DNA of 64,000 nucleotides from Kalaharituber pfeilii. Taxonomy: Eukaryota; Ascomycota; Pezizomycetes; Pezizales; Pezizaceae. Position 1 is the first letter of the stretch. Every line of letters begins with the position of its first letter. The notes beneath the pieces were generated by a model, which was given only the letters and a program-made list of their open reading frames with translations, had not been told where the DNA came from and made no database searches. Below, in pieces: positions 9,807-19,482 of the stretch. Made by a program: the position numbers and the translations under genes. The stretch covers positions 372,001-436,000 of the forward strand of contig WHUZ01000044.1 of NCBI GenBank assembly GCA_015179045.1, given 5' to 3'.

Positions 9807-11973
9807 AGCACCCAGTGTCCTCCGTTCCCGGCTACCCCAGATCGAAACCAGTATGCATACTCGACCGGGTCGCCCGCCACACCTTCTTGCTTCCATCCTT
9901 TCTCCTCTAGGTCATCCCAGGGTTGCCAAGTGACATGCGCCCTATCTTTGTCCTTCCTCTGGTGCCGCTCCAGTTCGGTTCATCTGAATACCAGATGCTG
10001 AACACTCTATGCCTCTCCACATATGCATTGCACCTCCTCACTACTGATCATCCTCCTCCACATAGCTCCGCCTAGCTCCGCCTTTTCCAGTCCGCAGCCA
10101 AGTGTAATTTGTGAGTGCTCTCCTGCCCCACTTCACGAATTTGCCCTTCCCAAACCCTGCACACTCCCTCTCCTCTTTTCTTTTTCGAACTAACTCTTGA
10201 CGCAGCCCACCCTCAGTGGCCTGCCCATCATACCTCATGCCCTTGGCCCCTTCTTTGGCCAACTCATCCGCCTTCTCATTGCCTTCTATCCCCACGTGGG
10301 CCTTGACCCATGCCAGCTTCACTGCATCCGCCTTCCTTAGCCTCCGCCGCCTCTCTGCAATCAGCTCTATCACCCGCGTTAGGTCTGCGGTTCTTGCCTT
10401 GCCAGTTTTTCCTGCTTTCTGGACTGCACTGATAGCTGCCTGAGAGTCTGCGAGCAGTAGTACTTTTGCACTGCCATCAACTGCTTCAAGGGCACCCCTC
10501 ATTCCTGAGACCTCACCGTCCCACACAGTTGCCTTTGTGCCTACCCACCGGGACCCCTCTGACTCACCTGCTACCACCTGCCTCCAGCACCATCCGCCAC
10601 CAACACCGCCTTCCTCACTGCGGCTGCCATCTGTAAAAATAGCCACCGAGTCACCCTTAGCCTCATTGATAGCCTTTTTCCATTTGGCTGGGGCGTCTTC
10701 CTTGTACAGCTTGAGGTCAATGACCTCAATGCCTGTCTGTGGTAGGTGTACATCTCGCCCCCAAGACACTCTCTCCTCCTCATTGACCTCGAGAGTGCTG
10801 GCAATCTTTCCAGCTACTGACTCAAACCCATCATTTTTGTCTGTAGCATAACTCAAGCTAAAGTCTCTCCAGTCCCTCCCCCTTTCACCCTATCTGTCTG
10901 GGTCTGGAGCTACCATTGCAGTGAAGCTTTCCGGCCATAAATCTCCGACTCCTGTAGGGTCCCTCACTGATCTTAATGCATATCTTGCTTGGCCTTGATC
11001 GAGAATTGTCGTTACACTCTCTACTCCAGCAATGGCCTCGACCTTTACTCTCGCTGCCCCTCGGACTGCACCAGTGCATTTGCGGAGTGCTTGATACTGC
11101 AACTTCTTAAACTCCTCTCTCCACTGCTTCTGGCCTCTCCACCCAATTTCGGACCCCCAAAGGGCCACTGCCCTTACCATGCCTGTATAAGCCTTTCTCC
11201 ATGAGATAGGACTCATACCCCATTGAGAGTTGCCTAGCCCAGACAGCACGCCCATGAGTTTCCTGGCTTTCTCGATCCGGCTTTTCCAGTGGAGGTCGAA
11301 ATCAAGAGTGCTATCACAAATCACCCCTAGCCACTTGCACCTCTCAACATCTGCCCTTCTCTTGGCCTTCTTACCCATGACTAGGACCTCCTCCTTTGAG
11401 GTCTCCAGTGGTAGGTCGTGAGCTTCAGCAACCTCCCTGACTACTCCTGCAATTCTCTCCCCAATTCTCCTCATATCCTTTCCTCCTTCCCAATCCAGAA
11501 TAACACAGTTCATATCATCTACAAATGAGGGCAGCTCCACTTCACAGTCTCTCACTGTTGTAGCTACCTTTGTTTCCATCTCTTCTAGAATTGGTGCCAT
11601 GTATATGAGGAACACAACTGGGGATAAAGGCGAGCCCTGCGGTACACCTACATTCGATCTGCCATTGCCTCTCACCTGTCCATCCCATTCCACCTCAAAC
11701 TCTCGGTCCCGGAAGAAGGTTTCTAACCAGGGCAACCATTTCTCAGCTTTAGAACCCTGTACTCGGTGCTTGACCATATCCCAACGTGTGTTCCCAAAGC
11801 CTCCCTTGACATCCTCCATAATCCACACTGCCCCACCGCCACGTGCCAGGGCTCTCTGGCTCTTCACAACTGCCCGGAATAAGGCATCAATTGCAGACCT
11901 TCCTCTCACTCCTCCAAACTGCCCATGGTGGAATAGTCCAGCTTCTTGCAAGTCATCAGCAACCACGTTCTCC

Positions 11974-11976
11974 AAA

Positions 11977-12004
<28 letters not shown>
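11974..12004 (+). mobile_element. AAAT-poly(A) insertion in the LINE RT
   Basis: The inserted sequence is AAAT followed by about 27 A, flanked by TCC at 11971-11973 and 12005-12007. Without it the RT frame reads continuously (KLM-ENVVADD). AAAT is the end of tail B in other copies (GTGAAAT plus A). This may be the most extreme truncation of a tail-B element, or simply poly(A) insertion at a break. Confidence 0.55.
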
Positions 12005-12007
<3 letters not shown>

Positions 12008-12359
12008 ATCAGTTTTCCTACACAATTGATGAGTTGAATAGGCCTCCAGCTCTTTGCTTGCGTAAGATCCCTGCCAGACTTCGGGATCATGATCACCTTG
12101 CTGAATTGCCAATCCTTCGGCATCCTGGCTGCAGCCAGCTCAGCAGCCAGCTCCTTCATTAACTGCCCTCCTAGCACTGTTTTATTGACCAGCTTAATGA
12201 ATCTATAGCTGATGCCAACAGGCCCTGGAGCTGAACGGCTCGAGGTCCCTGCAGGTGCCTTGTATAGCCTCTCAGTCAGCGTTTTTACATTGGAGGTCCA
12301 TTCGTCTGTCCGGCTCTGCGGGCCCGAGTTCACTGGTAGGTCCAGTGTTGTCAGTGAAA

Positions 12360-12690
12360 TTGATGCCGCCTGTAAATTCGACGCCGCCAGCGAATTCGAC
12401 ACTACTGGTAAATTCGACGCCGCCAGCGAATTCGACACTACTGGTGTTTTCGACGCCGCCAGCGAATTCGACACTACTGGTGAATTCGACGCCGCCAGCG
12501 AATTCGACACTACTGGTGAATTCGGCACTGCTGGCGAATTCGACACCGCTCGCGAATTCGATGCCGCTGGCGAATTCGATACTACCGGCGAATTCGATAC
12601 CGCCGGCAAATTTGGATTTGACGTTGCCCGTGAATTTGATACTGCCAGTGAAGTTAATGCCGCTGGCGAGGTTGACACTGCTGGCGGATC
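12360..12690. repeat. In-frame minisatellite in the LINE ORF2 linker
   Basis: Units of 15-18 bp (GAATTCGACGCCGCCAGC, GAATTCGACACTACTGGT) are repeated about 18 times. On the coding (minus) strand they encode a chain of SNSPVV / SNSLAA / SNSPAV-like hexapeptides between the endonuclease and RT domains. The reading frame is kept through the array, so unit number changed in multiples of three bases. Confidence 0.9.
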
Positions 12691-13913
12691 CGACGTCGCC
12701 TGATATTTGAAGTTTCTCTGTACCAGGCCTCTCACCTTCTCCTCGTCTGTCCTCCATATATCACCATTGTCACCTACAAGGTCACCCATTTTTCCTCTTA
12801 GCTTCCAAGGGTCCTTTGCTACTCGGATCACATCCCATGGGTCCTTGGAGCTGTTTTCCTCTGTAAACTGTTCCCAGCACTCCTTTTTTTTTTCGCCTTA
12901 TGATATACTTGAGGGTCTTAACCCGCTCTTTCCACCGTAGGAGTCTGGCTCTCTCCCATGCTTTGGCTACCTGTCCCTTACCCCTCGGCCCTCCTTCCTC
13001 ACTGCCTTCGCTGCCTCTTCTACCTCCTTATCCCACCACAACTTACTTCTTGGTGACGCACGTATCTCCCTCTTCAGGCTCTCTCGAAGCTTGCAGGTCT
13101 TCTCATATGTATTATGCAGTCCCTCCTTCAAGGCTTCGGTACCACTCCCATTGTTCTGAAGCCTTCTTTTGCATAATTTCTTGGATTAAATCTTCTGCCT
13201 TATCCCAATCCACTCCTCTTCTTATTTCAGTTTTGCCTTGGCTGCTACTACAAGTCCCCCAGACTACTGCATGGTCTCCACATGACCACTCTGGATCTTC
13301 GTTTTGCCATCCAAATTCCCCATACTTCCAGACTAGATCTAGAACACTCTCTCTGACCTGCCCTTCTACCTCTCTTGCCCATGTTGAAACCCCTTTCCTT
13401 GTCTCCAGAAGCCAGCCTGTGCCTTCCAAACCCTCTTTGAGTGCCCTTCCCCTTGGATCAGGCCCTCTGACTGCTTTGGACCATGCTGGATGGTGTGCAT
13501 TGAAGTCCCCCAGTAGTACTGCGCTAGACCGCTGGCCTCCTGGGCCTCTCAGCCTTCCCCATCTGTCCATCCAATCCTCCAAGGTCTCTAAATTCGTATC
13601 TGGATGGATATATACTCCTCCCGCTCTGCCACCTCCTTCTACCTCACACCAGACCCACCCTTTCGTCTCTTCAATCACTTTCCACTCCTGGGTCCCTCTC
13701 CTTGCATGGGCCACTACCCTCTTGCCACTTTCAACTCGGCTGATAACCTCATAAGCTGGATGCCTTGTTGTGACCCACTCTTCCCCCTTCTCTGCAACCC
13801 ATGCTTCTCCTATAAAGATCATATCTACTTTCTCTCTATTTGCCCATTCCAGAATAATATCACTATTTCTGAGAGAACCTCCAACATTCTGGAATGCCAC
13901 CTTCATCCTCTGT

Positions 13914-15446
13914 TCAGTAACCATTACGTCGGAACCGCTTCCCTGCTGGCATATAGCTCGCCAGCTCTGGCCCTAGCCCTGGCCTCTTCAAAGAGTCTCT
14001 AGTAGATACAGTTGCACACTCCCTTCGCTGGTGCCCCATACCACCACACTGCCAGCACGTCCTACTGGCTGCTTTGACTCCCTGTTGTTTCTGACTTTTG
14101 TAGGCCCTCGGCGGCTGGTGTGTGCACTCTCTCTGCTGATGTCCCTTCCTGCCACACTGCCAGCATGTTCTTTCGAAGGCTGCTGCTAGTACTGATACTG
14201 GTGTTGGTACTGGTACTAGTAGAGAGCTTGCATTTACTCCTCCTTTAGCGGGTGCAGACCCTCTCACTGCTAGTGGCTTGTAAACTTCTACCTTTCGGAG
14301 GTCATTTCCAAGCTTCACTCCCTCTTTAACTAGTCTTTCTGCTTCCTGTACACTGGTTACCTCAAACTTAACTGCTGTAGTTCTCATTGTTTGCCATGCG
14401 TTTGGACCAACTCTCTCCGGCCATCTCGCTCCGAAAATGCTACTAGTAGTTATGTTTTCTGCTGCAAGGGCCTCATGCAGCTGCCTTCTATTAGAGAGCC
14501 CCTCTACAGGAACTCCCTTCGCGATTAGGGGAACTGTCCCTGATTGCTCAGCCCAAACATTCAGTAGGTCCCCTCCAAATACAGCCTCCAGCTGACACTG
14601 TAGTACTCTTACTACTTCTGCTTCTTCCATCCCCCAGGGTGCTTCAATGATACGCCATCTCCCCTCATACCTCGAAACCATGGCATTCTCCTTGATACGT
14701 ACTACTCGGAAGAGCCTTCTCTTCTCCCCTCGTTCTAATGCTCGAAGAGCTGTATTTGCTGCTTCTAATTGTTTCTGTTTTGCTTCCTCTGTTGTACCTG
14801 CTGATACCTCCTTGTGTAGTGAAATCATCACCCACTTGCGCATCTTAGTAGTGCCAACTACCTGCCAGGAGCTACCCTCAGCTCTGGTTGTACCTGTTTC
14901 TGCATGTTCTGCAGCCACTCTGGCCTCCGAAGCCTTTGTAGCAGCTTCCTGTACCTCCTCTTCTGCTTTCTTTATCTCTGCAGCTGTGCTACTTTTCTTC
15001 TTTATATCATAGACTGCGAGCTCTTTTCTCTTAAGTTCCACATCTGCTTCATCAGCTGCAATTTTCGCAGCCTGTACTATGTCCAATCTTTGTTTTTCTC
15101 GATCTGCTGCCTCTTGGGCATCCTTTTCTGACTTCTTTCGTTGGGCCTGATCCTTTTTCTAGAGCTTTCGCTTTTGCTAAGGCCTTCTCGGCTGCTCTTC
15201 TTGCCTCAACCTCACGGTTCCTCTTCTTGACTTCCTCCTCCTTCCGTTTTGCTGCATCTTTTTCCTCGATGGAGGCAACTCCTAGCTTGACAACTACACT
15301 TGCAAGACTCTCTTCCAACCTTCTGAGCCTTTGATTGATTGCACTTGTTTCTCTTGCCTTCTGGTTTTCCTTTTCCTTCTTCCACCACTTTTCACACTCC
15401 CGTAGTGCCTTAACTTTGTCTTCAGGCTGGTTTTCAGTTCTATGTC
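13914..15446 (-). pseudogene. LINE-gamma ORF1 (RNA-binding protein)
   Basis: The order from the N terminus is a long, highly charged Ala/Lys/Glu coiled coil (about 15446 to 14900, for example RRLEESLASVVVKLG), an RRM-like nucleic-acid binding region, then two CCHC zinc knuckles (CWQCGRKGHQQREC and CWQCGGMGHQRREC) near the C terminus. Coiled coil, RRM and knuckles is the expected plan for a LINE ORF1 protein that packages its own RNA. At least two frame changes lie in the coiled-coil part (near 15150 and 15300), and the true start is lost at the neighbouring insertion. The stop overlaps the start of ORF2 (13924) by a few bases. Confidence 0.85.
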
Positions 15447-15763
15447 GGCGTGCACACCTCTACAACCTCCTCGGGCCACGTCCAACATCACGTGACCGAG
15501 GCCGTATCTCGACCTACAGGACAGCCAGCGACAAGCAGACAACTACAAACGACGCCCCTCGGCCCGACGGTCGCGGGGACCTCCAGATACTGACAAGAAA
15601 CGATCATTCAGATACCTTCCCCCAAGGAAACAGCCATCAACGCTCTTGGAACGTGCCCCAGAACCTCCACCAACCTCCCCAACCCACCTTCAGCCCACAC
15701 AGTCACCTCGACAGCGGGGGCACCTCGACACCCCATCAGAGGCCTCCCACACTACGAAAATTT

Positions 15764-17206
15764 ACACCGACAACAACCACCTCAGGACGAGCGTTTGGAA
15801 GCGACTCCACAACCGCAACGTCCCCCCCGCTGAAATCTACATAGATCGAAAGCGCTCAGCGAGCTGAGTCTTTTGATCTAATTCTTATTCCCAAATACCC
15901 AGAACTACAGTTTTCCCCCGAGGGGAGAAAATTCGGGGAACTCTCAGCTTTCCACCGCTGTTGCCATCACATCACCCACACCCATGTCCCGCCAAGGCGC
16001 TAGGGTATTGCTGCACGCAATGCTGCACAGGGACCTCGAGATTGGTGTCGCGGGGTACCTGCGAAGGAACCTCAGGCTGGAGAAAGGAGCCTTCATTTAC
16101 TTCGTGTGTACAGACCCTGAGCGACAGCAGTTTCGGACCGCAGACGGGAATGCGGACCATGTGAAGCCGGTCTGGGCGGACAATGAATTCCGGACACCAC
16201 CTCCACCGCCACCGCCAGTGCCACCCCCACCACCACCACCGCCGCCACAGACACTGGGGTTCAGCCCCATCACGTCGGTGGAGACGCCTCCGGTGGAGCC
16301 ACCGCCACCCCCACCGCCACCTCCACCGCCACCACCACCACAATCGCCGCCACCCAGCTCGGGGAAGCGAAAGGCGGACCCACCCACCCCAACCAGCAGC
16401 CGGAAGAGGAAGGGGAAGATGCCCGCGCCCGACTACAACTACCAATTGAAACGCCAACTCAGCGAGGAGGAGGCGAAGAAGATTGCAGCGTTGGGCGCCA
16501 CACCATCACCATCGCCACCGGTTGTGTCAGCACCGGCACCATCACCACCACCAACGCCAGCACCAGCTCCGGCACCAAAGACACCTCCGAACCAACAACC
16601 CCCAACCAACAGAAGGAAGCCTCTCCCGAGTCAGGAGGAGGCATTCCAGAGACACCACGCCCGTCGCCGTCCCGGCAACAAGGGCCCAACCGTTACCCCT
16701 CCACCAGCAAAACCCGATGCCAGCACCAGAGGTAAATATGGCATCGTCATACACGGAATCGCCTTGCGGAAGGATTTGGGAAAGGTGAAGGCGTGGCTGG
16801 AAGCCGCGAACCGGGATTTGGGAAGGATAACCGGGATTCGCTGGCTGAGGAGGAAGACGATTTTGGAAGGGGAGGGCAAGAAGACGAGTTCGGTGGTGGT
16901 GTACTTGGACAAGGAAATGGAGGTTGACAAGGTGAGACTTAGCGGGCGATGGCTGAAGTCGGTCCGGTATGAGCCGGAGAGGGGACGGGAGTAGGGGATT
17001 GTACCGGGCGCCACCCGCGATAGTGAAGAGTCCGCGGGTATCACATGTAGTTAAGTCAGAACGGATAGTGGGGTTAGGATTGGTGTTTTTAGGCGGGAAT
17101 GTTTCTGTTGTGGTTTTTTAACCTTCTTTTATTTATTTAGCATAACATCGCCATAGCCCTTAGGGCGGCATGCGATAAATGATATAAAAAAAAAAAAAAA
17201 AAAAAA
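15764..17206 (+). mobile_element. ORF1-only retroposon (inner), intact ORF, tail A
   Basis: Inserted into the 5' UTR of the outer copy with the TSD TACGAAAATTT (15753-15763 and 17207-17217). The layout is a 5' UTR of about 220 bp, a 336-codon ORF, a short 3' UTR, then a tail-A variant whose outer stem is ATCGC/GCGAT and poly(A). As it is nested in the outer copy it is the younger insertion, and its ORF is still open. Confidence 0.9.
15984..16994 (+). CDS. ORF1-like protein of an ORF1-only retroposon
   Basis: The product is 336 aa. Residues 1-60 hold a small N-terminal region with KGAFIYF. Residues 72-120 are a proline-rich segment with the motif QTLGFSPITSVETPP. Then come basic patches (KRKADPP, SSRKRKGK), a second Pro/Ala-rich stretch, and from about residue 250 a conserved domain (IVIHGIALRKDLGKVK, GIRWLRRK, KTSSVVVYL, VRLSGRWLK) ending in ERGRE. 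The last domain resembles the RRM-like part of LINE ORF1 proteins, so RNA binding is likely. Unlike LINE-gamma ORF1 there is no CCHC knuckle: the frame stops just after the RRM-like domain. The context CACACCCATGTCC and agreement with the copy at 53446 support the start. Confidence 0.8.
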   Translation: MSRQGARVLLHAMLHRDLEIGVAGYLRRNLRLEKGAFIYFVCTDPERQQFRTADGNADHVKPVWADNEFRTPPPPPPPVPPPPPPPPPQTLGFSPITSVETPPVEPPPPPPPPPPPPPPQSPPPSSGKRKADPPTPTSSRKRKGKMPAPDYNYQLKRQLSEEEAKKIAALGATPSPSPPVVSAPAPSPPPTPAPAPAPKTPPNQQPPTNRRKPLPSQEEAFQRHHARRRPGNKGPTVTPPPAKPDASTRGKYGIVIHGIALRKDLGKVKAWLEAANRDLGRITGIRWLRRKTILEGEGKKTSSVVVYLDKEMEVDKVRLSGRWLKSVRYEPERGRE

Positions 17207-17337
17207 TACGAAAATTTGCCACCCGGACGCCACTATCCCCAACAACACACACTCGCCACTCAACCATACCACCAACGCCACTCCGGCGCCCAGCTCCAAT
17301 AGGCATCCACGGATAAGAGGCAACAACCAATCACAAA

Positions 17338-18389
17338 ATGCCAAATGACAAGAAGACGGAAGGAAAGGACAACTGGGACAGCTTCGTGAAGGAACTGTTG
17401 ATGAAAGAAGACGAGGCAAAGAAGCCCCAACCGCTAACACAGGAAAACCTCCGGAAGGCGACGGCGACGGCGACAAGCAAAACCGCCACTCCACCAAAGA
17501 CGGCCCCAAGACTAGACCCGTTCACAGTCGTCGCGAGGGCTGTCACGACGTATCTAAAGACAGAAGAAACAAAGGCCAAAAGAGGGACATTCATATACTT
17601 CGAGTATCTGGATGACCCAGACGACCCGGTAGTCACCTGGGGAGACGCCGACGACGGCCGACCCAGGTGGGTGGAGAACAAAAGACAATTTTTCTGGCCC
17701 CACCAGAAGGGGTACCCGAGACCGGCACCACCACCACCGCCACCATCACCGCCGCCGCAGCCACAACAGACTTTGGGCTTCAGCCCCATCGTCCGCATAG
17801 AAACGCCACCGACGCCGCCACCGCCTTCGCCACCGCCACAACCACAGCCCCCACAGACCTTCAGCCCCATCCGATGCGTGGATTCACCACCATCGCCTCC
17901 GTCAGAGACAAGACAAGCAGCGCCGACAACACCACCGACAAGGGAAAAGAGAAGGAACAGGAAGCCAGGAAAGAAGACCCCTCCCCCGGTCACGAAGACA
18001 GCTGGCACCCCAGCACCCACTCCGGCTCCGGCTCCGGCCCCCCAGCCACCCCCACCCCCACGCCACACCCCCGCAGCACCACGAAAAACGCCTTAGACAA
18101 ACCTCCGACAAAGCCTGCTCATGAAAACAAAGTCGGACTCGTCATACATGGCATAGCCTTGAGAAGGGATCTCGGCAATGTCAGGAGATGGCTGTCCGAA
18201 GACAACAAAGACATGAAGAAAATCATCGGAATCCGATGGTTAAGGAAAAAAGACATACTCGTCGGAGAGGGTAAAAAGACAAGTTCCATAGTAGTTTATT
18301 TGGAAGAGAAACAAGACATGGACAAGGTGCGACACGGAGGGAGATGGCTCAAGGCGAGCCAGTACGAGACTGAAAGAGGACGGAGATGA
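17338..18389 (+). pseudogene. ORF1-like protein, one frameshift
   Basis: The start is MPNDKKTEGKDNWD. The N-terminal region (RGTFIYFEYLDD) and two copies of the PQ-T-LGFSPI/ET motif are in one frame (to about 18060). The C-terminal RRM-like domain (VGLVIHGIALRRDLG, GIRWLRKK, KTSSIVVYL, GGRWLKASQYE) is in another frame and ends at 18389. A single frameshift in the proline-rich linker separates them. The sequence just before the ATG (CACGGATAAG, then AACCAATCACAAAATG) resembles that before 53446, which supports this start. Confidence 0.8.
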
Positions 18390-18547
18390 TTCGGACCTAC
18401 TGACCGCTTCCCCCCGCAACACCATGTAAACCGCGGGCATTATGTACTCAAGACTTATTTCCTTTGTTGTTCTTAGCTTAAATTAAACCCTCGCCATAGC
18501 CCATAGGGCGGCATGCGAGTAATGAAATAAAAAAAAAAAAAAAAAAA

Positions 18548-19481
18548 GTTCTATGTCGGGATTGAAGGAAATGAGAAGGTGGATGAGAAGGCGAAAGAAG
18601 GGGCCGGATGTATGAGGTATGACGGACAGGCTACAGAGGGCGGTCTGCGTCAAGAGTTGGTCCGGAAAAGAAAGGAGGAGAGAGAACGAGCCGGTTTTGG
18701 AAAGGGGAGGTTTGTGAAGTGGAGCAGGAGGGCTCTCACGAACTATACCTGGCTACGGACGGGAGAATGTGGGGCTATGTGGAGGAGGAAGATAAGAGGT
18801 GAGGAGGCACGCTACACGTGCGGTGAAGGGTGGAGTGAGGAACACGTGCTGTTCAGGTGCAGTGAGCAGCCGGAACGGCCCAAGAGGAAGGACAAGGATG
18901 GGGTGCTGGTCACCTGGCAGTGCTGGGAGGACCTGGAAGTGAAGGGCTTGTTAGAAACCATGAGCCGAACACACGCGAAACAGTCCGAGTGAAACAGTCC
19001 GAGTGTGTAAAACATCCGAACATCCGCGATGGCCTAAGCACTCCGAACATCCGCGATGGCCCAAACACTCCGGACTGAGTATTCCATATTAGGCAGTCCA
19101 AATACTTAGCTGTTCTGTTCACTGGTTTTGTATGCAACTTCGTGTTATAGAGTTTTTGTATATATATGGGCTCTGGAAACCCCGTTCTTGATTGATCATT
19201 AGAATCGAATACATACATCTCTGAGCCTATTCCTCTGTACTCCTTTTCACAGGGCTGGAGGGGGGAGGGCGTGGAGGGCGACCCGGTCGAGGAATGGTTC
19301 GCTAGCCTCGAACTGGGCTAGCCGCAGCGCCGGAGGGTACGGGGGTACGTTGGGTGCCCAGGACGTGTATATAGGGTGTGCAGATACGTAGATAGTCGCT
19401 CAACCTGACCCAGGTATATGGGTCCCTGCCATAGGCTGATAGTCTGTACGCGGGGTTACGTGACTCAAAAAAAAAATCCTC
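18548..19481 (+). mobile_element. LINE-gamma 3' part, plus strand
   Basis: Encodes the end of RNase H (YVGIEGNEKVDEKAKEG) and the C-terminal zinc finger (CGEGWSEEHVLFRC), interrupted by a solo LTR (18949-19251). It resumes with GVEGDPVEEWFASLELG and a stop. A 3' UTR follows with GTGTATATAGGGTG and CCCAGGTATATGGG, then tail B' (CCCTGCCATAGGCTG, GTCTGTACGCGGGG) and a short poly(A). It lies head-to-head with the minus-strand LINE-gamma across the ORF1-only insertion. Confidence 0.85.
18949..19251 (+). mobile_element. Solo LTR with 5-bp TSD
   Basis: A 303-bp insertion in LINE-gamma that begins TGTTAGAAACC and ends TTTTCACA, flanked by the 5-bp duplication GGGCT (18944-18948 and 19252-19256). It has a TATATATATGGGCTC promoter-like box about 100 bp before its end. 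TG...CA ends and a 5-bp TSD are typical of an LTR retrotransposon; the TGTTAG start is more copia-like. Removing it restores the LINE zinc-finger frame (EVKGL joined to GWRGEGVEGDP). Confidence 0.88.
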
Positions 19482-19482
19482 G

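Larger units (their letters stand above)
9890..13924 (-). pseudogene. LINE-gamma ORF2: endonuclease, RT, RNase H
   Basis: It starts at 13924 (MVTEQRMKVAFQNVGG) with an apurinic-type endonuclease (NVGG, then GEAW, LLGDFNAHHPAW and CGDHAVVWG). Frame breaks follow near 13050 and at an A10 run near 12885. The RT spans about 12300 to 10890, with KVIMIPKSG, FGGVRGRSA, GVPQGSPLSP and the catalytic FVDDM. A 31-bp poly(A) insertion at 11974 breaks the RT. RNase H (10856 to about 10200) shows TDGSR, DGEVSGMRGALEA and LADSQAA, that is the D-E-D residues, then AHVGIEGNEKADELAKEG. The C-terminal zinc finger is frameshifted. Confidence 0.9.
9807..15446 (-). mobile_element. LINE-gamma, near full-length but broken (Tad/I-like)
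   Basis: On the minus strand the order is ORF1 (from 15446), ORF2 with endonuclease, RT and RNase H, then the start of the 3' UTR at 9807. The 3' hairpin and poly(A) found in other gamma copies are missing. The 5' side is cut by the ORF1-only insertion that starts at 15449. Several frameshifts, a poly(A) insertion in the RT and a minisatellite in the ORF2 linker are present. It is the most complete RT-encoding element in the window but cannot make an intact ORF2 protein. Confidence 0.9.
15449..18546 (+). mobile_element. ORF1-only retroposon (outer), tail A
   Basis: The element is 15449-15763 plus 17207-18546, interrupted by the inner copy. The TSD AGTTCTATGTCGG lies at 15436-15448 and 18547-18559. 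It has a long C-rich 5' UTR, one frameshifted ORF (17338-18389), a short 3' UTR with a GCGGGCATTATGTACT motif, then tail A (CTCGCC...GCGAGTAATGAAAT) and poly(A). It has no endonuclease or RT, so mobilisation by a tail-A LINE is inferred. It sits at the head-to-head junction of two LINE-gamma copies. Confidence 0.88.

Noticed and set aside
9807..9860. LINE-gamma 3' end completed by the adjacent plus-strand tail B
   Set aside because: The adjacent tail runs in the opposite direction and matches the LINE-beta 3' UTR, so it is a different element.
12212..12757. Open frames through the 12360-12690 repeat on the plus strand and other minus frames
   Set aside because: Byproducts of the tandem repeat. 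Only the minus frame continuous with the RT makes sense.
15972..16457. Antisense frames rich in Gly/Trp/Arg opposite the proline-rich ORF1
   Set aside because: Shadows of CCN-rich coding sequence on the other strand.
15436..18600. Twin-priming inversion of one LINE-gamma
   Set aside because: The plus-strand part includes the 3' end and poly(A), and the minus-strand part also reaches the 3' end of ORF2. They are two separate insertions lying head-to-head.
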